Below, one piece after another: positions 18,936-27,664 of a stretch of 44,822 nucleotides of DNA. The position numbers and the translations under genes are program-made. The notes below the pieces were generated by a model that saw nothing but the letters and a program-made list of their open reading frames with translations, was not told the origin of the DNA and searched no databases. The number at the start of each line of letters is the position of its first letter. The stretch's first letter is position 1. The stretch is from SAR86 cluster bacterium (GTDB taxonomy: Bacteria > Pseudomonadota > Gammaproteobacteria > Magnimaribacterales > Magnimaribacteraceae), in contig JAKUUL010000006.1 in assembly GCA_022447025.1 (NCBI GenBank), positions 1 to 44,822 on the forward strand, in the 5' to 3' direction.

Positions 18936-19385
18936 TTAACCTGCAATTATTAAATCCTTGTTCTTTTTTTGAAAAGAGACCCTTTTGTCAGCAATAACAT
19001 CTTCTAAAGATTTATTAACCAAAAAATTACCTACCTGGCTGTTAAGTTCAGACCAAAGATCATGTGTCAAACACCTATTTCCTGAATGACAATCAGCTGA
19101 TCCTCCACATTGTGTAGCATCTAGCGTGTCCTCTACAGATACTACTACTTCAGAAATGTTTATTTCTGTACTGGGTTTAGCTAACCTATATCCTCCTCTT
19201 GGTCCTCGAGAAGCTTGCACAATACCTGATTTTCTCAAGTTTCTGAATAACTGCTCTAAATAAGAAACTGGCATGTCTTGTCTTTCTGCAATCTTTGAAA
19301 GTGAAATGTAATCCCTGTCTATTTGGTGCAAAGAAAGGTCAAGCAAAGCAGTTACAGCATATTTTCCTTTAGTAGTAAGCCTCAT
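18936..19385 (-). CDS. iscR: Fe-S-sensing Rrf2 transcription factor IscR
   Basis: 149 residues. The N-terminal winged helix [20 protein letters not shown] and the recognition region [16 protein letters not shown] match IscR. The [2Fe-2S] ligands appear as Cys-Gly-Gly-Ser-Ala-Asp-Cys and RCLTHDLW (three cysteines and a His). Holo-IscR represses its own operon when clusters are plentiful. This start gives the exact family N-terminus, although no ribosome site precedes it. The upstream promoter holds a good match to a type 1 IscR site, consistent with autoregulation. The korC operon is divergent, 207 bases away. Confidence 0.96.
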   Translation of the reverse strand: MRLTTKGKYAVTALLDLSLHQIDRDYISLSKIAERQDMPVSYLEQLFRNLRKSGIVQASRGPRGGYRLAKPSTEINISEVVVSVEDTLDATQCGGSADCHSGNRCLTHDLWSELNSQVGNFLVNKSLEDVIADKRVSFQKKNKDLIIAG

Positions 19386-19394
19386 AGGAACGCA

Positions 19395-19426
19395 ATTTTA
19401 TATTTCCGAGTAATTTTGTCAAGAAT
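19395..19426 (-). promoter_or_regulatory. iscR promoter with candidate IscR type 1 operator
   Basis: On the minus strand TTGACA (19422-19417) and TAAAAT (19400-19395) are spaced by 16 bases, a strong sigma70-like promoter. Bases 19426-19402 fit the published IscR type 1 consensus ATASYYGACTRWWWYAGTCR (first 20 positions) and its right end at about 20 of 25 positions by hand alignment. The operator covers the -35 element, as for a repressor. The -10 box ends nine bases before the iscR ATG, so the transcript would be nearly leaderless, which agrees with the missing Shine-Dalgarno sequence. Confidence 0.65.
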
Positions 19427-19532
19427 TAGCTATATGTACCTTTTAATATATAAAAAGAATAAAGTAAAGCTTTATTTCTATTAAAAAAACAAGTATTTTT
19501 TCTAAAAAAAGCTTTCAATATCAGCATTTATA

Positions 19533-19559
19533 TGTACCATACAAAAAAAGTAAGGTACA
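19533..19559. promoter_or_regulatory. Inverted repeat TGTACC-N15-GGTACA upstream of korC
   Basis: A perfect 6-base inverted repeat with a 15-base AT-rich centre ends 33 bases before the korC ATG. A third copy of the half-site, in the context ATATGTACC, lies at 19435-19440, about 98 bases upstream and beside the iscR promoter. The spacing is about that of adjacent major grooves, so a dimeric regulator is plausible. It differs from an IscR type 2 site, where the CC and GG half-sites are 13 bases apart rather than 15. The rest of the 19441-19592 gap is AT-rich with no clear promoter. Confidence 0.45.
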
Positions 19560-19592
19560 GTCTAACTAAAGGGAGATTAAAAATTAACCAGT

Positions 19593-21608
19593 ATGGATAC
19601 TAGATACCTATTTAAAAGGCATAACACTTGGTGGGTTAAGGTAGCTGTTCCAAGAACCTTACGTAACCAGTTGGGATATGATCTCAGACAGTCTTTAAAA
19701 ACCCATAATCTAGAAGAAGCTCAAGATTTAAGGTGGTCAGTTATTGAGTCCTTAAAGGAGAAAATTGAGTTAACTAGGCAATCTCCTCTCCAAGATCATA
19801 AGGAAGAAGAAACAAACATATCAGTAGAGACTTTTATGCCTGTAACTGATACCACTAACCCTCAGTATTACCATAAAGTTGTGGATTGCCAATATGCTTG
19901 CCCTTCTCACACTCCTGTTCCTGAATACATAAGACAAATCTCACAAGGAAACTATACAGAGGCTTATATGATTAACTGGGAATCAAATGTTTTCCCAGGT
20001 ATTTTAGGAAGAACATGTGATAGACCATGCGAACCAGCTTGTCGAAGAACTAGAACTCATGAAAAGCCTGTAGCAATATGTAGACTAAAAAGAGTAACCT
20101 ACGATTACAAAGATGATATAACCCATCTTTTACCCGAAGTTCCTCAAGAAAAAACAGGAAAAAGACTAGCTCTTATTGGTGCAGGCCCAGCTTCACTTAC
20201 TGTGGCTAGAGACCTTCTTGTTCTTGGTCATGAATGCATACTTTTTGAAAAGGATCCTCAAGGAGGAGGACTGATGAGAACTAATATCCCAGCTTTCAGA
20301 TTACCAGTTGAAGTTCTAGATGATGAGGTTGATCAAATTATAAACATGGGAATTGAAACGAGGTTTAACTCTGAAATAACGAGTATGGAGTCATTACTTG
20401 AAGAAGACTTTGACGCTATATTTGTGGGAACAGGCGCACCTAAGGGTAAAGATCTTAGTATTGAAGGAAGGCAAGAAGCCGAAAATAATATACACATTGG
20501 TATTGATTGGCTAACCAGTATTGCTTTTGAACACACTGACTCTATAGGGAAAAAAGTGTTAGTTCTAGGCGGAGGAAATACGGCTATGGATTGCTGCAGA
20601 TCCTCGCTGCGTCTAGGGGCTGAAGATGTAAAAGTAGTGGTTAGAAGTCCATTTGACCAGATGAAAGCTTCTGAATGGGAAATAGAAGAAGCAATGGAAG
20701 AACATATACCTATATTTGAAAACCATGTACCTAAAAAATTCCTTTTAAATGAAGGGAAGCTGGTGGGTATGGAGTTTGAAAAGGTTGAAGCAGTCTTTGA
20801 TGAAGAAGGCAAAAGATCTTTAATTCCTACAGGTGAAGATCCAGTAATCTTTGAGTGTGATGATGTTCTTGTTGCTATCGGTCAAGACAATGCATTTGAC
20901 TGGATAGAAAGAGACATAGGTATTGAATTTGGTGAATGGGATATGCCTGTTGTGGATAAGATTACTTTTCAGTCTTCCCATCCTAAAGTTTTCTTTGGTG
21001 GGGATGCTGCTTGGGGACCAGAAAATATTATCTGGGCAGCAGCTCATGGCCATCAGGCCGCAATTTCTATTGATAAATTCTTTAATAACCAAGATCTCTA
21101 TGACAGGCCTGATCCTACAACAAATATTGTGAGTCAAAAAATGGGCGTGCACGAGTGGTCTTATGATAATGACATCTCTCAAGCTAAGAGATTCCTAGTA
21201 CCCCATGCTGACCAATCAATATCTTTAAAAGACATAAAAGTTGAGGTCGAGTTAGGTTTTGACGATAAGCAAGCTTTTGAAGAGGCTCAAAGATGTCTTA
21301 ATTGTGATGTACAAACAGTGTTTGCAGAAGATTTATGTATTGAGTGTGATGCGTGTGAAGATATATGCCCAACAGATTGTATTAATTTCATTGATAATTC
21401 AAATGAAGAGGATTTAAGGAACAATTTAAGAATACCAGCTTTAAATCTGGATCAAGATCTGCTTGTTTCAGACAAACTAATACAAACCCAAAGAGTAATG
21501 GTAAAAGATGAAGATGTCTGCCTTCATTGTGGACTTTGTGCAGAAAGGTGCCCAACTGGAGCTTGGGACATGCAGACTTATCTTTATGAAGAAGCAAAGG
21601 TTTATTGA
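19593..21608 (+). CDS. KorC-like FAD/Fe-S NAD(P)H oxidoreductase subunit with N-terminal DUF6538-like domain
   Basis: 671 residues. Residues 1-60 (YLFKRHNTWWVKVAVPRTL, then LRQSLKTHNLEEAQ) resemble DUF6538, the N-terminal arm domain of tyrosine recombinases. From about 82 the protein is GltD-like. A DPD-type Fe-S domain has Cys99, 103, 142, 146 and 150; the FAD motif GAGPA is at 196-200; the pyridine-nucleotide motif GGGNTA is near 326-331. Two [4Fe-4S] ferredoxin motifs (CIECDACEDICP and CLHCGLCAERCP) lie in the last 100 residues. It probably moves electrons between KorAB and NADP(H), as KorC does in Azoarcus evansii. The stop overlaps the korA ATG. A start at Met82 (19836) would remove the extra domain but has no clear ribosome site; GGGAG lies 17 bases before the ATG used. 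Confidence 0.82.
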   Translation: MDTRYLFKRHNTWWVKVAVPRTLRNQLGYDLRQSLKTHNLEEAQDLRWSVIESLKEKIELTRQSPLQDHKEEETNISVETFMPVTDTTNPQYYHKVVDCQYACPSHTPVPEYIRQISQGNYTEAYMINWESNVFPGILGRTCDRPCEPACRRTRTHEKPVAICRLKRVTYDYKDDITHLLPEVPQEKTGKRLALIGAGPASLTVARDLLVLGHECILFEKDPQGGGLMRTNIPAFRLPVEVLDDEVDQIINMGIETRFNSEITSMESLLEEDFDAIFVGTGAPKGKDLSIEGRQEAENNIHIGIDWLTSIAFEHTDSIGKKVLVLGGGNTAMDCCRSSLRLGAEDVKVVVRSPFDQMKASEWEIEEAMEEHIPIFENHVPKKFLLNEGKLVGMEFEKVEAVFDEEGKRSLIPTGEDPVIFECDDVLVAIGQDNAFDWIERDIGIEFGEWDMPVVDKITFQSSHPKVFFGGDAAWGPENIIWAAAHGHQAAISIDKFFNNQDLYDRPDPTTNIVSQKMGVHEWSYDNDISQAKRFLVPHADQSISLKDIKVEVELGFDDKQAFEEAQRCLNCDVQTVFAEDLCIECDACEDICPTDCINFIDNSNEEDLRNNLRIPALNLDQDLLVSDKLIQTQRVMVKDEDVCLHCGLCAERCPTGAWDMQTYLYEEAKVY

Positions 21609-23437
21609 TGAGCAATATTAAGAGCACAAATGAGTTTGTCATAAAATTTGCAAACGTAAATGGTTCAGGATCTGCAAGCGCTAATCAAATGTTTGCTAAA
21701 GGAGTTTTCAGATCTGGAGTGCCTGTAAGTCCGAAGAATATTTTTCCTTCTAATATACAAGGCCTTCCTACTTGGTTTGAAGTGAGAGTTAGTGAAAAAG
21801 GATATTTAGGCAGAAGAGAGGGTGTGGATATAGTTGTTGCGATGAATCCTCAATCTTATAACCAAGATCTGATGGAATTGAACTCTGGAGGGTATTTACT
21901 GTATGACTCTTCATGGAAAAGGGACTTTAAAAGAACTGATATAAATGTAATTGAAATTCCTCTTACAAAACTCTGTGTAGAAGAATTCTCAAACCCCAAG
22001 CAAAGATTATTATTCAAAAATATTGTGTATGTAGGAGCGCTTTCATATCTATTGAATATGGATAAAGAAATTTATGAAATCCTTATCAAAGAACAGTTTA
22101 AAGGCAAAGAAAAACTCATAGATCCAAATGTTAAAGCACTTAATCTTGGGTACGACTACGCTAGAGAAAATCTTAAAGAAATTTGTGAAATTAAAATAGA
22201 AACATCTGATAAAACAAAAGGAATGATTCTAACTAGCGGTAACGATGCTTCAGGACTTGGATGTGTTTATGGTGGAGCTACAGTTTGTGCTTGGTATCCA
22301 ATAACACCATCCACTTCTTTAGCTGAAGCGTTTACAGACTATAGCGAAAAGTTGAGAGTGGAAGAAGAAACCAATAAAAATAAATACGCCATTATTCAAG
22401 CCGAAGATGAGTTAGCAGCAGTAGGGATGGCTATAGGTGCAAATTGGAATGGAGCAAGAGGTTTTACTGCAACTAGTGGTCCGGGGATATCCTTAATGAG
22501 TGAATTCATAGGTTTAGCCTATTTTGCAGAAGTTCCTCTAGTGCTTTTTGATATTCAAAGAGGCGGACCTTCTACAGGCATGCCAACGAGGACACAACAG
22601 TCTGATGTTTTGTCTTGTGCTTACGCTTCTCATGGTGATACAAAACATGTCTTACTGATTCCTTCAGACCCAAAAGAATGTTTCGAGTTTGCAGCTGAAG
22701 CATTTGATCTTGCAGACAGGATACAAACACCGGTTATTGTTCTTTCGGATTTAGATCTAGGAATGAATGATTGGACCTGTCCAGAATTCAAGTGGGATGA
22801 CACTAAATTATTTGATAAAGGTAAAGTTTTGCATGGAAAAGATCTTGAAGAAATAGAGAATTTTGGTAGATATTTGGATGTGGATGGAGATGGAATACCT
22901 TATAGAACCTATCCTGGTGCCCACCCAGAGAAAGGTGCCTATTTTACAAGAGGGACATCGCACGATGAGTACGCTAAATATACAGAAGATGGAGTAGTGA
23001 ATGCCAGAAACTTATCTCGTTTGCTCAAAAAGTATCAAACTGCTTCAGAATTAGTCCCAAATCCTATTTTTAAACAGGAAACAAATACAAGCTCTATAGG
23101 AGTCATTTACTATGGAAGTACTGAGGCTTCCATGCAAGAAGCTCTCGACCTGCTGCATGAAGAAGGAGTAATCCTTGATGCCATGAGATTAAGAGCTTTC
23201 CCTTTTAACTTGGAAGTTTGGGAATTTATAGAAGACCATGATTTGCTTTTTATAGTTGAACAAAATAGAGATGGTCAAATGCGAACTCTAATTATGGCAG
23301 AAGGAGGAATTATTCCAGATAAGCTAGTTTCAGTTTTATGTTTTGATGGCCAACCTATAACTGCTGATTTCATCTCAAATAAAATAAGCTCCCACTTAAC
23401 AGGCAGTCCATCTAAAACAGCTGTTGGAGGAAAATAA
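21608..23437 (+). CDS. korA: 2-oxoglutarate:acceptor oxidoreductase, fused gamma-alpha subunit (KorA)
   Basis: 609 residues from the ATG at 21608, which overlaps the upstream stop (TGATG) and has AAAGG seven bases before it. The N-terminal 190 residues are the gamma domain (FANVNGSGSASANQMFAKG); the alpha domain follows, with YPITPST near 229-235 and RGGPSTGMPTRTQQSD near 317-332. That last motif is typical of the 2-oxoglutarate branch rather than pyruvate enzymes. With KorB it oxidatively decarboxylates a 2-oxoacid to acyl-CoA, passing electrons to ferredoxin or here probably to the KorC-like flavoprotein. The fused layout matches aerobic KorA proteins such as the mycobacterial one. Substrate is inferred, not proven. 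Confidence 0.88.
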   Translation: MSNIKSTNEFVIKFANVNGSGSASANQMFAKGVFRSGVPVSPKNIFPSNIQGLPTWFEVRVSEKGYLGRREGVDIVVAMNPQSYNQDLMELNSGGYLLYDSSWKRDFKRTDINVIEIPLTKLCVEEFSNPKQRLLFKNIVYVGALSYLLNMDKEIYEILIKEQFKGKEKLIDPNVKALNLGYDYARENLKEICEIKIETSDKTKGMILTSGNDASGLGCVYGGATVCAWYPITPSTSLAEAFTDYSEKLRVEEETNKNKYAIIQAEDELAAVGMAIGANWNGARGFTATSGPGISLMSEFIGLAYFAEVPLVLFDIQRGGPSTGMPTRTQQSDVLSCAYASHGDTKHVLLIPSDPKECFEFAAEAFDLADRIQTPVIVLSDLDLGMNDWTCPEFKWDDTKLFDKGKVLHGKDLEEIENFGRYLDVDGDGIPYRTYPGAHPEKGAYFTRGTSHDEYAKYTEDGVVNARNLSRLLKKYQTASELVPNPIFKQETNTSSIGVIYYGSTEASMQEALDLLHEEGVILDAMRLRAFPFNLEVWEFIEDHDLLFIVEQNRDGQMRTLIMAEGGIIPDKLVSVLCFDGQPITADFISNKISSHLTGSPSKTAVGGK

Positions 23438-23438
23438 A

Positions 23439-24494
23439 TTGACTTATATAGTTAAACCGAAGAACCATCATCCTGACCTAGAAAAGAATGAGCTTGGGCT
23501 AACAAGAAGAGACTATGAAGGCTCAATTTCTAGCTTATGTGCTGGTTGTGGACATGATTCCATTAGTGCAGCTATTTTAGAAGCTTGTTTTGAGCTAAAT
23601 ATATCTGCTCACAATGTTGCAAAATTATCAGGAATTGGGTGTTCTTCAAAAGCTCCAGCTTATTTTTTAAACCAGTCACATGGATTTAATTCAGTTCATG
23701 GAAGAATGCCTTCTGTAGCTACTGGAGCAAATCTAGCTAATCATGAAATGTTGTATCTAGGAATTTCAGGTGACGGAGACACAGCTTCTATTGGTATAGG
23801 TCAATTTGTCCATGCTGCTAGAAGACAACTAAATGTTGTTTATGTAGTAGAAAACAATGGAACTTATGGACTAACTAAAGGGCAATTTTCTGCTACTAAT
23901 GACCTAGAATCAAAAAGTAAATACGGAGAAGACAATCTTTTTCCTTCAATTGACTTGGCTGCAATGGCAATACAGCTTGGTGCGAGCTTTGTTGCAAGAA
24001 GTTTTTCAGGAGATAAAGAACAACTTGTCCCTCTTTTAAAAGCTGCAATGAAACATAAAGGGTTTTCTTTCCTAGATATTATCTCACCTTGTGTAACCTT
24101 TAATAATCACGGTACTTCGACTAAAAGTTATGACTACATTAGAGAACATAATGAATCAGTTTCTAAACCAGATTTTGTTCCTTTAGGGAAAGAGATAACT
24201 ACCAGCTATGAAGAAGGTCAAAGTGTTCAAGTTCCTTTACATGATGGTTCATTGATCTCTTTAGAAAAATTATCCAAAGATTTTGATCCGAGCAATAAAG
24301 CTTCTTCTTTAGCAAAAATTAACAAAGCGGAAGAGGAAGGTAAAGTTTTAACGGGGCTCCTTTACATCAATACAGAATCTAAAGACTTAAAAGAGACTCT
24401 AAATGTAGTAGATAAGCCTTTAAATCAACTCAGTGAAAAGGATTTGTGTCCTGGGGCAGAGAAATTACAAGCAATCAACAAAGATCTTTGTTGA
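23439..24494 (+). CDS. korB: 2-oxoglutarate:acceptor oxidoreductase beta subunit (KorB)
   Basis: 351 residues from TTG at 23439. GGAGG lies eight bases before it, and the korA stop ends one base before it; another TTG 15 bases upstream would overlap the ribosome site. The thiamine diphosphate motif runs from SGDGDTASIG (111-114) to ENN (138-140). Candidate [4Fe-4S] ligands are Cys34 and Cys37 (CAGCGH), Cys68 (GIGCSS) and Cys218 (SPCVTF). Both features match 2-oxoacid:ferredoxin oxidoreductase beta subunits of the KorB branch. It ends one base before the convergent purC stop. The main alternative is another branch-specific 2-oxoacid substrate. Confidence 0.88.
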   Translation: MTYIVKPKNHHPDLEKNELGLTRRDYEGSISSLCAGCGHDSISAAILEACFELNISAHNVAKLSGIGCSSKAPAYFLNQSHGFNSVHGRMPSVATGANLANHEMLYLGISGDGDTASIGIGQFVHAARRQLNVVYVVENNGTYGLTKGQFSATNDLESKSKYGEDNLFPSIDLAAMAIQLGASFVARSFSGDKEQLVPLLKAAMKHKGFSFLDIISPCVTFNNHGTSTKSYDYIREHNESVSKPDFVPLGKEITTSYEEGQSVQVPLHDGSLISLEKLSKDFDPSNKASSLAKINKAEEEGKVLTGLLYINTESKDLKETLNVVDKPLNQLSEKDLCPGAEKLQAINKDLC

Positions 24495-24495
24495 T

Positions 24496-25212
24496 TTACT
24501 CTATACCCAGTTTTTTAGCTATTATTTGATAAGATTCAACAACATCTCCCAAGTCTTGTCTGAATCTATCTTTATCAAGTTTTTCTCTTGTTTCAGAATC
24601 CCATACCCTACAGCCATCGGGAGTAAATTCATCACCTAAGAGTAAGTCGCCATTAAACGAGCCAAACTCTAACTTATAATCTACAAGTATCATTCCAGCT
24701 TCGGCGAACAACTCCTTGAGTAAGTCATTTACTTGAAAAGTTTTTTCTTGCATTTGTTTTACTTGTTCCTCTGAGGCCCAGCCAAAAGATTTAATGTGAA
24801 ATTCGTTAATCATTGGATCATGGAGTTCATCATCCTTATAAAAGAATTCAAAAGTTGGAGGATTTAGATCTATGCCTTCTTCTACGCCAAGCCTTTTACA
24901 AATACTACCTGCTGCTATATTCCTAACAACACATTCAACCGGAATCATTTCTAATTTTTTAACAAGACTTTCAGTTTCTGAAATTAGTTTTTCAAAATGA
25001 GTAGGAACTCCTTTCTGTTCAAGAAAATCCATGATGAAAGCATTGAATTTATTATTAGTAGAACCCTTTCCTTCTAAACTTTCTTTTTTTACCCCATCAA
25101 AAGCAGAGGTGTCATCTCTATAATGCATAAAGTAATAATCCGGATTAGAACTTTCATATAATGACTTTGCTTTACCTGAACTGATTAATTTTCCTTTTTC
25201 AATATTTTCCAT
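24496..25212 (-). CDS. purC: SAICAR synthetase
   Basis: 238 residues. Features are the N-terminal [27 protein letters not shown] region (shown here only in part: GKAKSLYE), [21 protein letters not shown] and the C-terminal [20 protein letters not shown]. PurC condenses CAIR with aspartate using ATP in purine synthesis. It is the last gene of dapA-bamC-purC, the same order as in E. coli, eight bases after bamC, and it ends tail to tail with korB. Confidence 0.97.
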   Translation of the reverse strand: MENIEKGKLISSGKAKSLYESSNPDYYFMHYRDDTSAFDGVKKESLEGKGSTNNKFNAFIMDFLEQKGVPTHFEKLISETESLVKKLEMIPVECVVRNIAAGSICKRLGVEEGIDLNPPTFEFFYKDDELHDPMINEFHIKSFGWASEEQVKQMQEKTFQVNDLLKELFAEAGMILVDYKLEFGSFNGDLLLGDEFTPDGCRVWDSETREKLDKDRFRQDLGDVVESYQIIAKKLGIE

Positions 25213-25220
25213 AACATTAA

Positions 25221-26222
25221 CTATGATAATGATTGGTTAATCTCTGAGAGAACATCTCTTTCAAATATCTCTCCCTCTTCATCAGCACTGTCTACTGTCA
25301 CAGTGCACTTATTCTGATCTAACCTTTTAATGTAAATTTTAAAGTCGGGATTATTGCTTGTATTACGACTCCTTTTAAACAATCTTTTAGCAAACCCTTG
25401 TTCTTCTTGTTCTTGAGAAAAAGTAACAAAAAATACTCCCTCTGTGCGATCCAAATCATTTACAGTAATCATTGCTTCTTTAAGTGCTCTATCGACTGCA
25501 GCCCAAGCTCTTGGAAACTCTAAGTTCATTTCTATGAAGTTTGAGCCATCTTCGGATTGTTTCAGAACAGCCTTTTGACCTACATTAAGGTTCAAGGCAA
25601 CTAAAGAAGTACCCCCAGATGAAGGAGCTTCTGATAAAAATTCGAGAGCAGTTCTTAAAACAGAATCTTCAAGGTTGTCTTCCATATTGACACGAACCCA
25701 GTTGTCATCATCATCTTTAATTAGGTGAGAAAGGAAGATCTCAGAACTTGCTTGTCTTATACCGTGCTCTATTTTCATTTGTAACTTCGTTTGCTCCGAA
25801 CTTACTAAAAGTTCGTCACTCTCAAAAATACCTGTATTAGGATCTTCGTAGGACAAACCAAAATTACTTGATGCCCAAAAGTCTTTCATTAAAGGCCAAA
25901 CACTGCTCGGAAGTGCCTCAACATAAAGCCACCTAATTTCACCTAATTTATGCATTCTTATTTCATTTGTTGACCCAGACGAAAATACCTGTGCAGGTAA
26001 TGGAATTTGATAAGAATCTCCTACTAGATTTTCTGTAGTATTGGGAATCGGGTAATAATCAACTATAGGTCTGGTGGATTCCTCAGAAGAACTTTTTATA
26101 GGTTCAGATTGCCTCTCTTTTAAGTAATCATATCTATGATCTTCCAATATCCATCCGCAAGAACTAAGTGTTAAAACTATTATCGAAGAAAAGAAATATT
26201 TTTTTTCTAAAGAAACTTTCAT
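25221..26222 (-). CDS. bamC: Outer membrane assembly lipoprotein BamC
   Basis: 333 residues. The signal peptide ends in the lipobox LSSC (Cys22), followed by [15 protein letters not shown], which resembles the unstructured BamC N-terminus that binds BamD. Two helix-grip domains follow; the second begins near [25 protein letters not shown]. BamC is a non-essential BAM complex subunit. The dapA stop and this ATG are adjacent without a gap. The family is divergent, so the name relies partly on the dapA-bamC-purC order. Confidence 0.9.
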   Translation of the reverse strand: MKVSLEKKYFFSSIIVLTLSSCGWILEDHRYDYLKERQSEPIKSSSEESTRPIVDYYPIPNTTENLVGDSYQIPLPAQVFSSGSTNEIRMHKLGEIRWLYVEALPSSVWPLMKDFWASSNFGLSYEDPNTGIFESDELLVSSEQTKLQMKIEHGIRQASSEIFLSHLIKDDDDNWVRVNMEDNLEDSVLRTALEFLSEAPSSGGTSLVALNLNVGQKAVLKQSEDGSNFIEMNLEFPRAWAAVDRALKEAMITVNDLDRTEGVFFVTFSQEQEEQGFAKRLFKRSRNTSNNPDFKIYIKRLDQNKCTVTVDSADEEGEIFERDVLSEINQSLS

Positions 26223-27110
26223 TTAATTTGTAAGACCTAATTTATTTAGTATAAGTTCAATTTCAGGTATGCACTGTTTATCTAAAACTGTAAGTGGAAG
26301 CCTTATGCCCAAGGGAATCCTTCCCAATTTGTTTAGCGTCCATTTTACAGGAATTGGACTGGTTTCAATAAATAACACTTCATGAAGATCAGTTAATTCT
26401 GAATCTATTTCTTGAGCTCCTTTAAAGTCTCCTTCTAAAACCAAGTTACAAATATTTGAAATCTTTTCTGGCACTACATTTGCTGTAACTGAAATTATTC
26501 CATGACCCCCTTCACTAAGAAATTTAAAAGCTGTTAAGTCATCACCAGAATAAAAAAGGAAGGATTCATCTTCGATACAACTTTTCAATTCAGTTAATCT
26601 TTGTGGGTCGGGCGAAGCTTCCTTGATTCCTACAATATTCTCTTTTTGGGATAAGATTGCAACAGTTTCAGGTAAAAGATCACAAGCCGTTCTTGTTGGT
26701 ACGTTATAGAGTATTTGTGGGATATCCACATCCGAAGCTATTTCCGAATAGTGTTCAATTAGCCCCTTTTGAGTTGGTCTATTGTAATAAGGGGTAACAA
26801 GAAGAGCAGCTGTAGCACCAGCTTCCTTGGCTGCTGAAGTTAAGTAGATAGCTTCTTTTGTTGAATTAGCGCCAGTGCCAGCAATTATCGGTATTCTTCC
26901 GCCTGAGTGGTTTACAGATTGCTCTATTATTTGAACGTGTTCAGCAACATCTACAGTCGCTGATTCACCAGTTGTTCCCACAGAAACAATAGCAGAAGTG
27001 CCAGACTCTATATGCCAATCTATTAGATCAAATAATGACTGCCAACTAATATTACCGTCAGCTTCCATTGGAGTAACTAAGGCAACTATCGATCCTTTTA
27101 CACTAAACAC
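26223..27110 (-). CDS. dapA: 4-hydroxy-tetrahydrodipicolinate synthase
   Basis: 295 residues, the family length. The start FSVKGSIVALVTPM, the site segment VGTTGESATV, the tyrosine in ILYNVPTRT and the Schiff-base lysine in VGIKEASPDP are all visible. It condenses pyruvate with aspartate semialdehyde at the branch to lysine and diaminopimelate. It begins the dapA-bamC-purC group. The 80 bases upstream separate it from divergent bcp, so a promoter should lie there; I see only AT-rich DNA and no convincing -35. Confidence 0.97.
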   Translation of the reverse strand: MFSVKGSIVALVTPMEADGNISWQSLFDLIDWHIESGTSAIVSVGTTGESATVDVAEHVQIIEQSVNHSGGRIPIIAGTGANSTKEAIYLTSAAKEAGATAALLVTPYYNRPTQKGLIEHYSEIASDVDIPQILYNVPTRTACDLLPETVAILSQKENIVGIKEASPDPQRLTELKSCIEDESFLFYSGDDLTAFKFLSEGGHGIISVTANVVPEKISNICNLVLEGDFKGAQEIDSELTDLHEVLFIETSPIPVKWTLNKLGRIPLGIRLPLTVLDKQCIPEIELILNKLGLTN

Positions 27111-27190
27111 AACAAACTAATCGGGTAAGTAATTCTGGTTATTTAAATAATTTTCTAATAAATTTATTATATCAATAATAAGGAGAATAT

Positions 27191-27661
27191 ATGGCAACAC
27201 CAAAAGTAGGCAATAAAGCACCTGTTTTTAAAGGAATTTGTACTGGAGAGGGAAGTGTAGACCTTTCTAAGCTTAAAGGAAAAAAGGTGGTCCTTTACTT
27301 TTATCCAAAAGACAGCACCCCAGGATGTACAACAGAGGGACAAAATTTTAGGGATTTATATAAGGCCTTTAAAAAAGAAGGTGCTTTAATATTTGGTCTC
27401 TCCAGAGAGTCTTTGAAATCTCATGAAAATTTTAAAACCAAACAATCTTTCCCTTTTGAACTAATTTCAGATCCAGATGAAAAAATATGCAATCAATACG
27501 ATGTAATTAAAGAAAAAAGTATGTACGGAAGAAAGTACATGGGCATAGATAGGAGTACCTTTCTAATAGATGAAAAAGGGAAATTGGTACAAGAGTGGAG
27601 AAAAGTAAAAGTAACAGGCCATGCTCAGGAAGTACTGGATACAATAAAAGCCATGAAATAA
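27191..27661 (+). CDS. bcp: Thioredoxin-dependent thiol peroxidase (Bcp/PrxQ)
   Basis: 156 residues. The peroxidatic cysteine sits in YPKDSTPGCTTEGQNFRD, the Bcp/PrxQ motif. The resolving cysteine found five residues later in E. coli Bcp is absent, so this is likely a 1-Cys variant or uses the later Cys in EKICNQYDV. It reduces hydroperoxides in the cytoplasm. AAGGAGA precedes the ATG. It is divergent from dapA, as in E. coli, and converges on the perM stop. Confidence 0.95.
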   Translation: MATPKVGNKAPVFKGICTGEGSVDLSKLKGKKVVLYFYPKDSTPGCTTEGQNFRDLYKAFKKEGALIFGLSRESLKSHENFKTKQSFPFELISDPDEKICNQYDVIKEKSMYGRKYMGIDRSTFLIDEKGKLVQEWRKVKVTGHAQEVLDTIKAMK

Positions 27662-27664
27662 AAT

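Noticed and set aside
19532-19560. IscR type 2 binding site upstream of korC
   Set aside because: The CC and GG half-sites are separated by 15 bases, while the consensus has 13, and the outer A/T positions do not line up.
19593-19835. Separate small integrase remnant gene
   Set aside because: There is no stop codon between it and the oxidoreductase frame, and no recombinase catalytic motif nearby.
19593-21608. Glutamate synthase small subunit (GltD)
   Set aside because: The flavin core is GltD-like, but no glutamate synthase large subunit is adjacent, two extra ferredoxin motifs sit at the C-terminus, and it is coupled to korA and korB.
21608-24494. Pyruvate or indolepyruvate ferredoxin oxidoreductase
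   Set aside because: The fused gamma-alpha layout with separate KorB, the GPSTGMPTRTQQSD motif and the CAGCGH start of KorB fit the KorAB branch better; no separate delta ferredoxin subunit is present.
24480-24500. Intrinsic terminator between korB and purC
   Set aside because: The two stop codons are one base apart and no GC hairpin followed by a T run is visible on either strand.
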